Virus record (IMG/VR): IMGVR_UViG_3300022594_000008
Location: 1 to 50,263 of that record
Length of the DNA stretch: 50,263 nucleotides
Strand: one strand, 5' to 3'
Origin: a virus
Part shown: positions 37,036 through 45,299 of the stretch, in pieces
Numbering within the stretch: the stretch's first letter is position 1
How the letters are laid out: each line of letters starts with the position of its first letter
The notes under the pieces: generated by a model
The model's database searches: none
Told to the model about the DNA's origin: nothing
The model's input: the letters and a program-made list of their open reading frames with translations, nothing else
Position numbers and translations under genes: made by a program

Positions 37036-37875
37036 ATGGCAACATACGGAAGTTATAAACAAATTAAGACAGATCAGTTACAAAACGGATCTGTGGCTAC
37101 TGCTAACTTATGTTTAGGCGCCGGAATTGGAAATTGCACAACTTGGGTTTTTAACAACAGGGGCATGTGTTGTAATGCATGTTCCCAGTTTGGTTGTAAC
37201 GAACAAACAAACGGATGCTGTTGCTTGTGGACAGTCCCGGCTAACGTAAGTTGTGTAACATTTGAAATCTGGTCAGGCGGTGGTGGCGGAGCGGGTATGA
37301 TTTGTTGTAATTATTGCGGATTCTCGTGGGGAGGAGCCGGCGGTAATTATGCTATCAAAACTATTTCAGTATGTCCAGGTTGGCAATATACTGTTTGTGC
37401 AGGCGGAACATGGCCATGTAACCAGTCGCATACATGCGGAGCTGGTATGGGGTGTGCATCGTGGGTACAAGGATGTAATTTAAATAACTTCTGTGCTACT
37501 GGCGGATGCGGTGGCTATATGTGTGACGGCGATGCATGGGGTGGCCCAAGCGGTTATCACCATATGGGTTGTGCTAACTGTGCTGTTATGGGATTCTGTG
37601 GCGCTGACTTTGGCGTTATGGGAACTGTTGGAACACGTTTTGGTCAAACAATGTGTCGTTGTAACGGTGTTACTAACTGGGCGGGCCAAGCACCTTTCAT
37701 GGGCAAAATAGTTGTTACTTCAAGTTCAGAAACTTGGTGTACATGTGCTTGTTGGACTAACTGGCCAGCAGGCGGCGGCAATAGTGGAATTTCATCTTAT
37801 TGCGGTGACCACGCAAAACAATGCGCAGGTGGCGGCCCAGGCGGTAGTGGTATTGTTAAAATTACAATGAGTTAA
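37036..37875 (+). CDS. Gly/Cys-rich virion protein 1 of a tandem triplet
   Basis: A 279-aa protein with 32 Cys by my count, including CC and CCC clusters. It starts with a ~25-residue helix-like segment (MATYGSYKQIKTDQLQNGSV) shared by all three copies. The segment WTVPANVSCVTFEIWSGGGG (residues ~69-88) matches the Gly-rich domain common in phage fibre-tip proteins, here with Cys at many loop positions. The end GGSGIVKITMS is also typical. The regular Cys spacing suggests extensive disulphides or metal binding on the particle surface, a role that is inferred. AGGAAA ribosome-binding site. Confidence 0.7.
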   Translation: MATYGSYKQIKTDQLQNGSVATANLCLGAGIGNCTTWVFNNRGMCCNACSQFGCNEQTNGCCCLWTVPANVSCVTFEIWSGGGGGAGMICCNYCGFSWGGAGGNYAIKTISVCPGWQYTVCAGGTWPCNQSHTCGAGMGCASWVQGCNLNNFCATGGCGGYMCDGDAWGGPSGYHHMGCANCAVMGFCGADFGVMGTVGTRFGQTMCRCNGVTNWAGQAPFMGKIVVTSSSETWCTCACWTNWPAGGGNSGISSYCGDHAKQCAGGGPGGSGIVKITMS

Positions 37876-37878
37876 AAT

Positions 37879-38718
37879 ATGGCAACCTATTCAAGTTACA
37901 AACAGATTATTAATGACAATATTTCAAGCGGATCAGTTGCGTCTGGAAATTTACAGTGGAATGCAAGACCAAAACAAACTGTGTTTTGGGTATATAACAA
38001 CCGCGGGCTTTGCTGTAATGCTTGTGCAAACTACGGTTGTGCAGAACAGGCTAACGGATGTTGCTGTTATTGGGTAGTGCCAAACGGTGTTACTCGCGTA
38101 ACATTTGAATTGTGGTCAGGCGGCGGTGGAGGAGCAGGTGCAATTTGTTGTAACTATTGTACTTTTGCGGTTCACGGCCAAGGCGGAAATTATGCAATGG
38201 CATCTATTGCTACAGCACCAGGTTGCGGATATACAATATGTGCAGGCGGTTCGTGGCCTTGCACACAATCACATACTTGCGTAGCAGGTATGGGCTGTGT
38301 TACATACGTGTGCGGATATAATTTAAATAATTTATGTGCATATGGCGGTTGCGGTGGCTTAAACTGCGACGGTGATGCATGGGGTCTTTACTGTATGAAT
38401 AGTGGATGTGCAAACTGTAACATTTGCGGATTCTGGGGTGCAGACTTTGGTATTATGGGATCAAGTGCATTCCACTTAGGACACGGTGGATGTCACTGTT
38501 CAGGTGCAGACGGTATGATTTCCGGTGCGGCACCGTTTATTGGTAAAGTAGATATTACAAGTACAACAGAATCGTGGTGTAATTGCGGATGTTTTGTTAA
38601 CTGGCCAGCAGGCGGCGGCACAACCGGAAGCTCTAGTTATTGCGGAAACCACGCAAAAATGTGCGCAGGCGGAAGTGGACAAGGCGGAAGTGGTATTGTT
38701 AAAATTACCTACGCATAA
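37879..38718 (+). CDS. Gly/Cys-rich virion protein 2 of a tandem triplet
   Basis: A 279-aa paralogue of the preceding gene, with 30 Cys by my count and most positions conserved (NRGLCCNAC, NGCCCYW, AGGSWPCTQSHTC, NWPAGGG, GGSGIVKITYA). The segment WVVPNGVTRVTFELWSGGGG corresponds to the Gly-rich core. The middle (about residues 170-225) differs most between copies and may carry receptor specificity. The ATG lies 3 nt after the previous stop and has no clear Shine-Dalgarno, so translational coupling is likely. Confidence 0.7.
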   Translation: MATYSSYKQIINDNISSGSVASGNLQWNARPKQTVFWVYNNRGLCCNACANYGCAEQANGCCCYWVVPNGVTRVTFELWSGGGGGAGAICCNYCTFAVHGQGGNYAMASIATAPGCGYTICAGGSWPCTQSHTCVAGMGCVTYVCGYNLNNLCAYGGCGGLNCDGDAWGLYCMNSGCANCNICGFWGADFGIMGSSAFHLGHGGCHCSGADGMISGAAPFIGKVDITSTTESWCNCGCFVNWPAGGGTTGSSSYCGNHAKMCAGGSGQGGSGIVKITYA

Positions 38719-38728
38719 GGAATAAAAA

Positions 38729-39577
38729 ATGGCAAGTTATGCAAGTTATAAAAAGATAATCAACGATAACCTTCCGGCAAACGTTGTTCCTGGTTCTGCT
38801 ATTCAGACAGGTGCAGGTGCGGCTTTTGGAGTACAGTGGATTTTCAACTACCGAGGAATGTGCTGTCAGAACTGCGCAAACGCAGGCGGATGCTGTGAGC
38901 AATCGAACGGATGTTGCTGTTATTGGACTGTACCTGCTAACGTAGGTTATGTAACATTTGAAATTTGGGGCGGTGGTGGCGGTGGCCCTGGCCAAACTTG
39001 CTGTAACTGCTGTTCGTTTGCAACAGGCGGCGCAGGTGGATCTTACGCAAGTCGTTCTATCTGTGTATGTCCAGGCTGGAACTATACTATTTGTGCTGGC
39101 GGTTCGTGGCCTTGCAACCAATCACATACTTGTGGTGCACCAGGTGGATGCGTAAGTTGGATTCAAGGATGTAATCTAAGCAATTTCTGCGTATATGGCG
39201 GATGTGGTGGCCTAATGTGTAACGGTGACGCATGGGGTTTATACTCAACAGCATACGGCTGTGCTAACTGTACAGCAGGTGGCGGATGTGCATGGTGGGG
39301 AGCAGACTTAGGTTTTGCAGGATCTATGGGATCTAACGTTGGTAACGGATACTGTCACTGTGCTCGTCAAGGTGGATTTACTGGAGCGGCACCTATTATT
39401 GGTAAGTTCCAAGGTGTAGCGAACCACGAAACATGGTGTGCTTGCGGTTGTTATGTTAACTGGCCAGCAGGCGGCGGAATGCCAGGGCGTTCTAGCTATT
39501 GCGGTGACCACGCAAAACAATGCGGCGGAGGCTCTGGACAGGGCGGAAGTGGTATTGTTAAAATAACTTATATGTAA
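38729..39577 (+). CDS. Gly/Cys-rich virion protein 3 of a tandem triplet
   Basis: A 282-aa third copy with 32 Cys by my count. It shares the N-terminal helix-like segment, the Gly-rich WTVPANVGYVTFEIWGGGGG core, the PGWNYTICAGGSWPCNQSHT block and the C-terminal GGSGIVKITYM. It has an extra GGCC insertion near residue 55 and a distinct variable region (about 170-225). AAGGAATAA ribosome-binding site. The three copies probably arose by tandem duplication and may form a hetero-trimer or alternative tips. Both ideas are inference. Confidence 0.7.
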   Translation: MASYASYKKIINDNLPANVVPGSAIQTGAGAAFGVQWIFNYRGMCCQNCANAGGCCEQSNGCCCYWTVPANVGYVTFEIWGGGGGGPGQTCCNCCSFATGGAGGSYASRSICVCPGWNYTICAGGSWPCNQSHTCGAPGGCVSWIQGCNLSNFCVYGGCGGLMCNGDAWGLYSTAYGCANCTAGGGCAWWGADLGFAGSMGSNVGNGYCHCARQGGFTGAAPIIGKFQGVANHETWCACGCYVNWPAGGGMPGRSSYCGDHAKQCGGGSGQGGSGIVKITYM

Positions 39578-39583
39578 TAAATA
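39576..39583 (+). promoter_or_regulatory. Possible late promoter box AATAAATA
   Basis: AATAAATA overlaps the stop of the third Cys-rich gene. Transcription would begin near 39589, just before the CGGAGA ribosome-binding site of the next gene. One mismatch to T4 TATAAATA, in an AT-rich site, so moderate support. Confidence 0.4.
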
Positions 39584-39602
39584 AAAAGCGGAGAAATTAT
39601 AA

Positions 39603-40415
39603 ATGGCACAAGATATTCAACAAGGAAACGAGCAATGTACAGTACAATTTACATTCAGAATTCCTGATCAGTGGCGAGGAAATACATTTGATTTGGGATT
39701 AACTGGAACTTGGACTTATCACGGTCCACGTTGGTTAGCATTCCAATTTGACATGAATACAGGAAGAGAAGCAGGATGGTGCTTAGTTAGCGATCGCGAA
39801 CACGAGCGTCCTTTGGCATTAGATTGTGTTCGTGTATTAGTAGATGCAACAGCAAGTGACGAAAATGCACTTTTAGCTGAAATTTGCAACGACACAGGTA
39901 ATCGTGCTGAAGTAGATTTTAGAACATTACGTAAATGGCGTATTGCACACCAAGCACCTGAAGGTTATACTAGTTTAGAAGAGCCTGAAGAAGTATGCCC
40001 ACGTGATATCTACGACGAATTTAACGTTACATACGATTTTGAAACACATCATTTCAATATTCCGTTAAAAGATCTAGAACTAGAAGGCTGGAATTTTGAT
40101 ATCACTTGGGATGACATTAGAAAAATTCGTGATAGAATGTTATCTAGTACTGATAATAAACTTGCGGCAGATATGCCAGAATCTGCACAAGCTCCGTGGA
40201 GACGTTATCGCCAACTACTTCGCGATTTGCCACATGCTCTAAAAGATTTTCCACCAGCTATTGCGGCACACATGTTCCCAATTGAGCCATATGAAAAACC
40301 ATTAGGTGATCCAGGTGGTCCGGGTGCAGACAGAGAATCAACAGCAGGTATTCCAACTATTGAACCAGCGGTACGTGTTATGTATACTGGCGGAACTACT
40401 GCTCCAGGATATTAA
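39603..40415 (+). CDS. Tail-assembly-chaperone-like (Phage_tail_APC-type) protein
   Basis: A 270-aa, acidic, non-repetitive protein unlike the fibres around it. Residues ~170-215 (IRKIRDRMLSSTD, then APWRRYRQLLRDLP) match the tail-assembly-chaperone-type domain found at the end of many tail-fibre loci, in which R-D-x-x-L-x-x-x-D is followed by W-x-x-Y-R-x-x-L-R-D. The N-terminal half (residues ~10-150) is a separate, unrecognised domain with WTYHGPRWLAFQFD. The C-terminus is Gly/Pro-rich. Its position as last gene before a strong terminator fits a fibre-attachment or assembly helper. It may also be a structural adaptor. Confidence 0.6.
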   Translation: MAQDIQQGNEQCTVQFTFRIPDQWRGNTFDLGLTGTWTYHGPRWLAFQFDMNTGREAGWCLVSDREHERPLALDCVRVLVDATASDENALLAEICNDTGNRAEVDFRTLRKWRIAHQAPEGYTSLEEPEEVCPRDIYDEFNVTYDFETHHFNIPLKDLELEGWNFDITWDDIRKIRDRMLSSTDNKLAADMPESAQAPWRRYRQLLRDLPHALKDFPPAIAAHMFPIEPYEKPLGDPGGPGADRESTAGIPTIEPAVRVMYTGGTTAPGY

Positions 40416-40430
40416 TTTATCATACTAATA

Positions 40431-40459
40431 AAAACAGCACTTTGGTGCTGTTTTTTTTT
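40431..40459 (+). terminator. Strong rho-independent terminator ending the structural region
   Basis: A 10-bp stem AAAACAGCAC / GTGCTGTTTT with a TTTG loop is followed by further T residues to 40459. It separates structural genes from the accessory enzyme cluster. Confidence 0.95.
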
Positions 40460-40475
40460 GGCTCAGTAATACAGT

Positions 40476-40483
40476 TATAAATA
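40476..40483 (+). promoter_or_regulatory. Exact T4-type late promoter TATAAATA for the enzyme cluster
   Basis: An exact TATAAATA lies 16 nt after the terminator. With T4 spacing (box from -13 to -6) the transcript would begin at 40489, which is the A of the first gene's ATG, so the mRNA could be leaderless. Confidence 0.8.
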
Positions 40484-40488
40484 ATTCC

Positions 40489-41106
40489 ATGAGTATTGAT
40501 ATGATTAATCCGTTTCCGTGTTTTATTGGAGAAACAATTTTAGATATAGATGACGAAACGCATCGGGGTCTGTTTGAACTAGTAGATCAAATACGAGAAA
40601 AAATGACTACAGATTTAATTTCGTATTCATCTTATTTTCATATTCCTAGTGTACATAATGCAAACAAACATTATAGTGTACTTTCAGAAAAAATAACTTA
40701 TGCGGCTAACAAATATTATAGAACCTTAAAAAATATAGAAGAACCTATAGATACTTTGCGTATGCAACGTATGTGGATTAATGTTTTCAAACAACACGGG
40801 TACACTACATTTCACGATCATTGGGAATTGCCGTTTTCGTATACATTTTATTTAGACGATAGCGACACTCCTTTAAGATTTATGCACCCAAGTCAAATAA
40901 AAAGTACAAATTATCATTTTATAAAACCAAAACGTCACAAACTAGTTATTTGGCCTGGTTGGCTAATGCATGAAATTATGCCAAACAGAACTACAGATGA
41001 TAGGATATCTATAGCAGGAAAACTTAACTGGACACAGCATTGGTTAACACCAGACGGGAGACCTCATGACAATGATCCGTTAGATAAACCAAAAGATTTA
41101 TTATGA
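40489..41106 (+). CDS. 2OG-Fe(II) oxygenase-like protein (2OG-FeII_Oxy_5 type)
   Basis: A 205-aa protein with the layout of small 2-oxoglutarate/iron oxygenases: FHDHWELPFSYTFYLDD (residues ~108-124, with His109, His111 and Glu113) supplies the first metal ligands, His161 in WPGWLMHEIMPN is the distal ligand, and Arg172 in DDRISIAGKLNW probably binds 2-oxoglutarate. Such enzymes hydroxylate or otherwise oxidise protein, sugar or metabolite substrates. There is no Shine-Dalgarno before ATG 40489. An internal ATG at 40501 has a GAG 7 nt upstream and is an alternative start. The stop overlaps the next gene (ATGA), so the two are coupled. Confidence 0.7.
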   Translation: MSIDMINPFPCFIGETILDIDDETHRGLFELVDQIREKMTTDLISYSSYFHIPSVHNANKHYSVLSEKITYAANKYYRTLKNIEEPIDTLRMQRMWINVFKQHGYTTFHDHWELPFSYTFYLDDSDTPLRFMHPSQIKSTNYHFIKPKRHKLVIWPGWLMHEIMPNRTTDDRISIAGKLNWTQHWLTPDGRPHDNDPLDKPKDLL

Positions 41107-42329
41107 AAAAAAGTTTAGGTGTAATTGGGACAGGTAGTGCTGGCATTCTTACATTGGCACATTTTATTAATATATTAGGAAATGATTGGGACATCGTTTC
41201 GATACATAATCCTAATATCAATCCTATAGGTATAGGTGAAAGTACTAATCCTAGTTTTATGGAAACTATGGAATTAGGTCTAGATTTTAGCATGGTAGAT
41301 GATTTAAAACATTTAGATGCTACATTTAAATTTGCCACACGTTATAAAGAATGGAAAAGCGACTATGTAGATAGCCCATTAATTGCCGGCCGATGTGCTA
41401 TACATTTTAATACACACAAACTACGCAACTTTGCATTATCAAAATTTGCAAAATTATGGCCTGAAAAGTTTAAGGTACTCGAAGGTAATGTTGATAGCTT
41501 AGAAAATATTATATTTGGCCAAAATACCGTTAAAGATTCAGCTGTAAAAGTAGTAGTAGACGGAATTGCATATCAATTTGACTACATAATCGATTGTAGA
41601 GGATTTCCTAAAGACTATTCTGACTACACTATATGTAATATGCCAGTTAATCATGCCATTGTACATAATAAAATGATACCCGGCGACTGGAATTATACAG
41701 GACATCGGGCCACTTTACACGGCTGGATGTTTGAAATACCTTTACAAACTAGACAAAGTTACGGTTATTTGTTTAACGATACTATCAATACAGTAGAAGA
41801 AGCTAAAGATAATTTTAGTAAAGTAATTAATGTTCCAGTAGAAGAACTAGATAGCATAGAATATAAATTTAAAAGTTATTATTGCAACACTCCAGCTAAT
41901 GGCAGAATATATAAAAACGGAAACAGCTTTGGATTTTTTGAGCCTATGAGTGCTACCTCATTATGGATGTATAATTGTTTAAATTTAATCTACGAAAAAG
42001 AAATAATGGCCACCGAATTTGGCACGCCGCTACCTCAAGCTGAAACTAACAGATTAGCAATAGACCGTGCCCTAGCCGCCCAGGAATTAATTTGCTTTTT
42101 TTATCACGGCGGTAGTAATCATGATACTGAATTTTGGAATCGTGCCACAACCATTGCAAAGGATTTTCTTGCAAGCAGGAACTTTATTAAACAACTAACA
42201 GAAGTAATGTCGGAACCCGTAAAAAACGGTACACCTTTCACCAAATATTTGGCTTTACCGTTTGGTGCTAGGTCTCACTATTATTTTGATAAACGGTTTG
42301 GACATCATTATTTTACAGAGCCAGAATAA
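41103..42329 (+). CDS. Flavin-dependent halogenase-like protein 1, divergent active site
   Basis: A 408-aa member of the tryptophan-halogenase superfamily. The N-terminal FAD motif is GTGSAG (residues 9-14), GIGEST lies at 43-48, and Lys76 in ATFK aligns with the catalytic Lys79 of PrnA/RebH. GWMFEIP (207-213) corresponds to WxWxIP. At the position of the catalytic Glu-Ser pair (EPLEST in classical enzymes) this protein reads EPMSATS (280-286), so the Glu is Ser and the Ser is Ala. It is also shorter than usual (500+ aa). It may be a flavin monooxygenase, use a different halide or mechanism, or be a partner of the second halogenase. Confidence 0.75.
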   Translation: MKKSLGVIGTGSAGILTLAHFINILGNDWDIVSIHNPNINPIGIGESTNPSFMETMELGLDFSMVDDLKHLDATFKFATRYKEWKSDYVDSPLIAGRCAIHFNTHKLRNFALSKFAKLWPEKFKVLEGNVDSLENIIFGQNTVKDSAVKVVVDGIAYQFDYIIDCRGFPKDYSDYTICNMPVNHAIVHNKMIPGDWNYTGHRATLHGWMFEIPLQTRQSYGYLFNDTINTVEEAKDNFSKVINVPVEELDSIEYKFKSYYCNTPANGRIYKNGNSFGFFEPMSATSLWMYNCLNLIYEKEIMATEFGTPLPQAETNRLAIDRALAAQELICFFYHGGSNHDTEFWNRATTIAKDFLASRNFIKQLTEVMSEPVKNGTPFTKYLALPFGARSHYYFDKRFGHHYFTEPE

Positions 42330-42350
42330 CTTGTTGCCTCCAAAATCTGC

Positions 42351-42358
42351 TATAAATA
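42351..42358 (+). promoter_or_regulatory. Exact T4-type late promoter TATAAATA upstream of the GT gene
   Basis: TATAAATATCTT lies in the 79-nt gap before the glycosyltransferase gene; the TAAATATCTT string is shared with the box at 2124. Start expected near 42364, giving a ~45-nt leader. Confidence 0.8.
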
Positions 42359-42408
42359 TCTTGCTATTTTAAATGTAAGATGTTATAGTAGTACAATAGG
42401 AGATCAAA

Positions 42409-43488
42409 TTGTCAAGACCAAAAGCATATTTTATGAACGGTGGCACAGGCCGTGTTATCTGTTCAATTCCAGCCTTTGAAAAGCTGTTAGAAACTGAAGA
42501 AGATTTTATTATTGTGTGTGAAGGCGGTACAGACATGTACAAAGGCCATCCAGAACTACACAAACGAGTCTATGACAATTGGCACAAGGGATTATTTCAA
42601 CAATTCTTAAAAGATAGAGACATTGTTACGCCTGAACCATATCGTGTTTGGGAATATTATAATCAAAAATGCAGTCTTGCACAAGCATTTGACATCGCCA
42701 TCAATAATAAGGGCATTCGTGATTTGCCTAAACCTACTATAAGATTAAACAAAGTTGAAATGACCAATGGATATAACATTGTTCAAGAAGTAAAATCTAA
42801 AACAGGCTTTGACAAAGCAATCGTAATTCAGCCGTTTGGTCGCGGCATTCAAAGACAAGGCGAAATGGTTATCGATCCTAGCAGTCGTAGTATGCATTTA
42901 AACAATGTCATTGAAATTATTAACGAACTTAAAAAAGAATATGCTGTAATTTTAATGAACGAGTTTCCTATTGTATTAGAAGAAAACGACACGGGCAAAT
43001 ATCCAATAGCACAACCACAAATACCAGACATTCGTACATGGGCCGCGGTTATTGATGTTGCGGATCATTTCTTAGGTGTAGATAGTGTAGGACAACATAT
43101 TGTAAAAGCAATGGGTAAAACTGCAACTGTAATCTGCGGTGCAACTTATCCTATTAATATTTCATATCCTAACAATCCTGATTTTGACATCATTGATTTA
43201 GGCAAGGAAGATCGTGTGTATGATCCAATTCGCTTAACTATGGAAGAAGAAGTTAATCGTGCAAATGATGAAGTTATGGAAATGGACAAATTTCAAATAC
43301 AAGAAGTATTAAAATCTGTACGTAAGCGTCTAGGTAAGTCTACAAGATTCAAAGGAAAATTTGTAGCACCACAACAAGACGCATCTTGCTGTGCAGTAGA
43401 AGGACAGACACAACCAACAGCACCAACACAACCGGTATTTTCAACATCTGGTGGTGCATTAAAACTTGAAAATTCAGGAGTAAAATAA
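42409..43488 (+). CDS. GT9/heptosyltransferase-like glycosyltransferase
   Basis: A 359-aa protein with GT9-like features: an N-terminal GGTGRVICSIPAFEKL (11-26) resembling the Gly-rich acceptor loop of heptosyltransferases, and a C-terminal FLGVDSVGQHIVKAMGK (221-237), the D-S-x-x-x-H signature that contacts the sugar nucleotide. The last ~40 residues are a Pro/Thr/Gln-rich tail with a CC pair. The start is TTG at 42409, 6 nt after a strong AGGAG; the first in-frame ATG is 8 codons later and has no ribosome-binding site. The stop overlaps the carbamoyltransferase start (TAATG). Likely transfers a sugar to a glycan or protein; donor and acceptor are unknown. Confidence 0.65.
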   Translation: MSRPKAYFMNGGTGRVICSIPAFEKLLETEEDFIIVCEGGTDMYKGHPELHKRVYDNWHKGLFQQFLKDRDIVTPEPYRVWEYYNQKCSLAQAFDIAINNKGIRDLPKPTIRLNKVEMTNGYNIVQEVKSKTGFDKAIVIQPFGRGIQRQGEMVIDPSSRSMHLNNVIEIINELKKEYAVILMNEFPIVLEENDTGKYPIAQPQIPDIRTWAAVIDVADHFLGVDSVGQHIVKAMGKTATVICGATYPINISYPNNPDFDIIDLGKEDRVYDPIRLTMEEEVNRANDEVMEMDKFQIQEVLKSVRKRLGKSTRFKGKFVAPQQDASCCAVEGQTQPTAPTQPVFSTSGGALKLENSGVK

Positions 43489-45299
43489 TGAGTCAATGGA
43501 TTGCCGCAATAACTCGCGGACACAACGGCGGAGTATGTTTATTAAAAGACGGCGAAATTGTATTTGCCATTGAAGAAGAACGTCTAAGTCGTAAAAAATA
43601 CGACGGTGGTCCATTTGCATCGATGGTTAAAATCTTGGATTACACTGATAAATTAGACTATCTTGTAATTGCACATACACAACCACTACAAGAAACTGCT
43701 GGTAAAGTAGATTTTACAGGCGACGATGTATATACTGGCCTTGCACGTAAGTTAGGTCTTATCGAACGTAACGTTAATACACGCGAACATCCACAAGTTA
43801 TTGACCTAAGTGTAATGCATCATAAGTTACACGCGGCTTGTGCGTTTTATCGTTCAGGTTTTGAAGATGCAGTTAGTGTTGTTATCGACGGCGCTGGCAC
43901 ATTTATTCCAATGCAATTTGATGGCAACCAAGAAATGACATGGGAATTAGAAAGTATCTTTACATGTCGTTACCCAGCAAACTTTACAACATTGTATAAA
44001 CACCAAGGCGGTCGCGGGCCATGGGGCGGTGCATTGATTAGTGACATGCCATCTACGTTATACGGCGAAGAAGGCACACACGAATTAGCTATCGATGACA
44101 GTGCAGGTATTACAAAAGCATACGAAGCAGTTACACAATACTGTGGCTGGAGCCCAATCGAAGCAGGAAAGACAATGGGCTTGTTCCCGTACGGCGAACC
44201 TAACGATAAAATTCCTCCAATCTATAGTGACGGCAACGGTGGCAAATGGCGTACAACTGATCGCAATTTAATTATTCCAACATATCCAAATGGCGCACAA
44301 GTAAATGCTGGACGTTATGCTGAATTAGATACAGATTATGAAGTATTAAAAGAAATAGAAGATGTTACTACACTACAAAACCGTAGAGATATGGCCTACG
44401 CTGTACAAACACAAAGCCAAGAAGAAGCACTACGTGTTATTCTCAAAGCAGTTGAAATGTCAGGCATCAAAAATGTAGTATTTTCAGGCGGATACGGATT
44501 AAACTGTGTTGCTAACTATTTCTATCTTACAAAATTAAACGAACTAGGTATTAATTTTTATGCAGAACCTATCAGTAATGATGCAGGTACATGTATTGGC
44601 GCGGCATTACTAGTACATCATAAAATGAATGAAGACGATCGAGTGCGTCCTTATGCAGACAGTTTATATTTAGGTCCTGCATATTCTTATACTGACGAAG
44701 AAATTAACAAAACAGTTAACAAGTATAATGCTAAAATTACAAAAGCCACGCACGAAGATATTGTTAAGTTGTTGCGTGAAAAGAATATTGTTACAATGTT
44801 CCAAGGCCGTAGCGAAAGCGGCCCACGTGCGCTAGGAAATAGATCAATTTTGTTTGATCCTACATTCCCAGATGGTAAAGACTTTGTTAACGTGGTTAAA
44901 CGCCGTGAATATTTCCGTCCTTTTGCCGGTAGTATCCTAGCAGAACACGCACACGAATGGTTTGACATGCGCGGCAAAGAAGAAACCCCGCATATGATGT
45001 ATGCTATGAATTGTCAGCCTGGTATCGCTGAAAAGATTCCTAGTATCATTCACGTCGACGGTACTTGTCGTATACAAACAGTTAAGCGTGAGCAGAATCC
45101 GCACTACTATGATTTAATTACCGAGTTTTATAAAGTAAGCGGAATGCCTATCTTGTTTAATACAAGTTTTAATCTAGGCGGTGAACCACTAGTCGAAACA
45201 TTAGATGATGCAGTACGTACACTTGCTAACAGCTTGATGGAATATTTGTATTTGCCAGAATACGGATACTTAATCGAGGTTAAAAATGTCGATGATTAA
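43488..45299 (+). CDS. NodU/CmcH/TobZ-type O-carbamoyltransferase
   Basis: A 603-aa, full-length member of the carbamoyltransferase family, which makes carbamoyl-adenylate from carbamoyl phosphate and ATP and moves the carbamoyl group to a hydroxyl, often on a sugar. Visible motifs: RGHNGGVCLL (10-19) and EEERLSRKKYDGG (29-41); H111-x3-H115 in MHHKLHAACAF (metal ligands in TobZ-like domains); VIDGAG near 132; SGGYGLNCVANYFY near 328; and the C-terminal domain with QGRSESGPRALGNRSIL, KRREYFRPFAGSIL and NTSFNLGGEPLVET. Strong AGGAG ribosome-binding site and a one-base overlap with the GT gene suggest the two act on the same product. Confidence 0.9.
   Translation: MSQWIAAITRGHNGGVCLLKDGEIVFAIEEERLSRKKYDGGPFASMVKILDYTDKLDYLVIAHTQPLQETAGKVDFTGDDVYTGLARKLGLIERNVNTREHPQVIDLSVMHHKLHAACAFYRSGFEDAVSVVIDGAGTFIPMQFDGNQEMTWELESIFTCRYPANFTTLYKHQGGRGPWGGALISDMPSTLYGEEGTHELAIDDSAGITKAYEAVTQYCGWSPIEAGKTMGLFPYGEPNDKIPPIYSDGNGGKWRTTDRNLIIPTYPNGAQVNAGRYAELDTDYEVLKEIEDVTTLQNRRDMAYAVQTQSQEEALRVILKAVEMSGIKNVVFSGGYGLNCVANYFYLTKLNELGINFYAEPISNDAGTCIGAALLVHHKMNEDDRVRPYADSLYLGPAYSYTDEEINKTVNKYNAKITKATHEDIVKLLREKNIVTMFQGRSESGPRALGNRSILFDPTFPDGKDFVNVVKRREYFRPFAGSILAEHAHEWFDMRGKEETPHMMYAMNCQPGIAEKIPSIIHVDGTCRIQTVKREQNPHYYDLITEFYKVSGMPILFNTSFNLGGEPLVETLDDAVRTLANSLMEYLYLPEYGYLIEVKNVDD

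Noticed and set aside
37480-39520. Several 60-138-codon frames opposite or out of frame with the Cys-rich genes
   Set aside because: They are artefacts of GC-rich Gly/Cys codons; the plus-strand products are conserved among three paralogues and the antisense products are not.
42433-42435. The first in-frame ATG as the start of the glycosyltransferase
   Set aside because: TTG 42409 has a strong AGGAG at proper spacing and keeps the residues leading into the GGTGR loop; the ATG has no ribosome-binding site.
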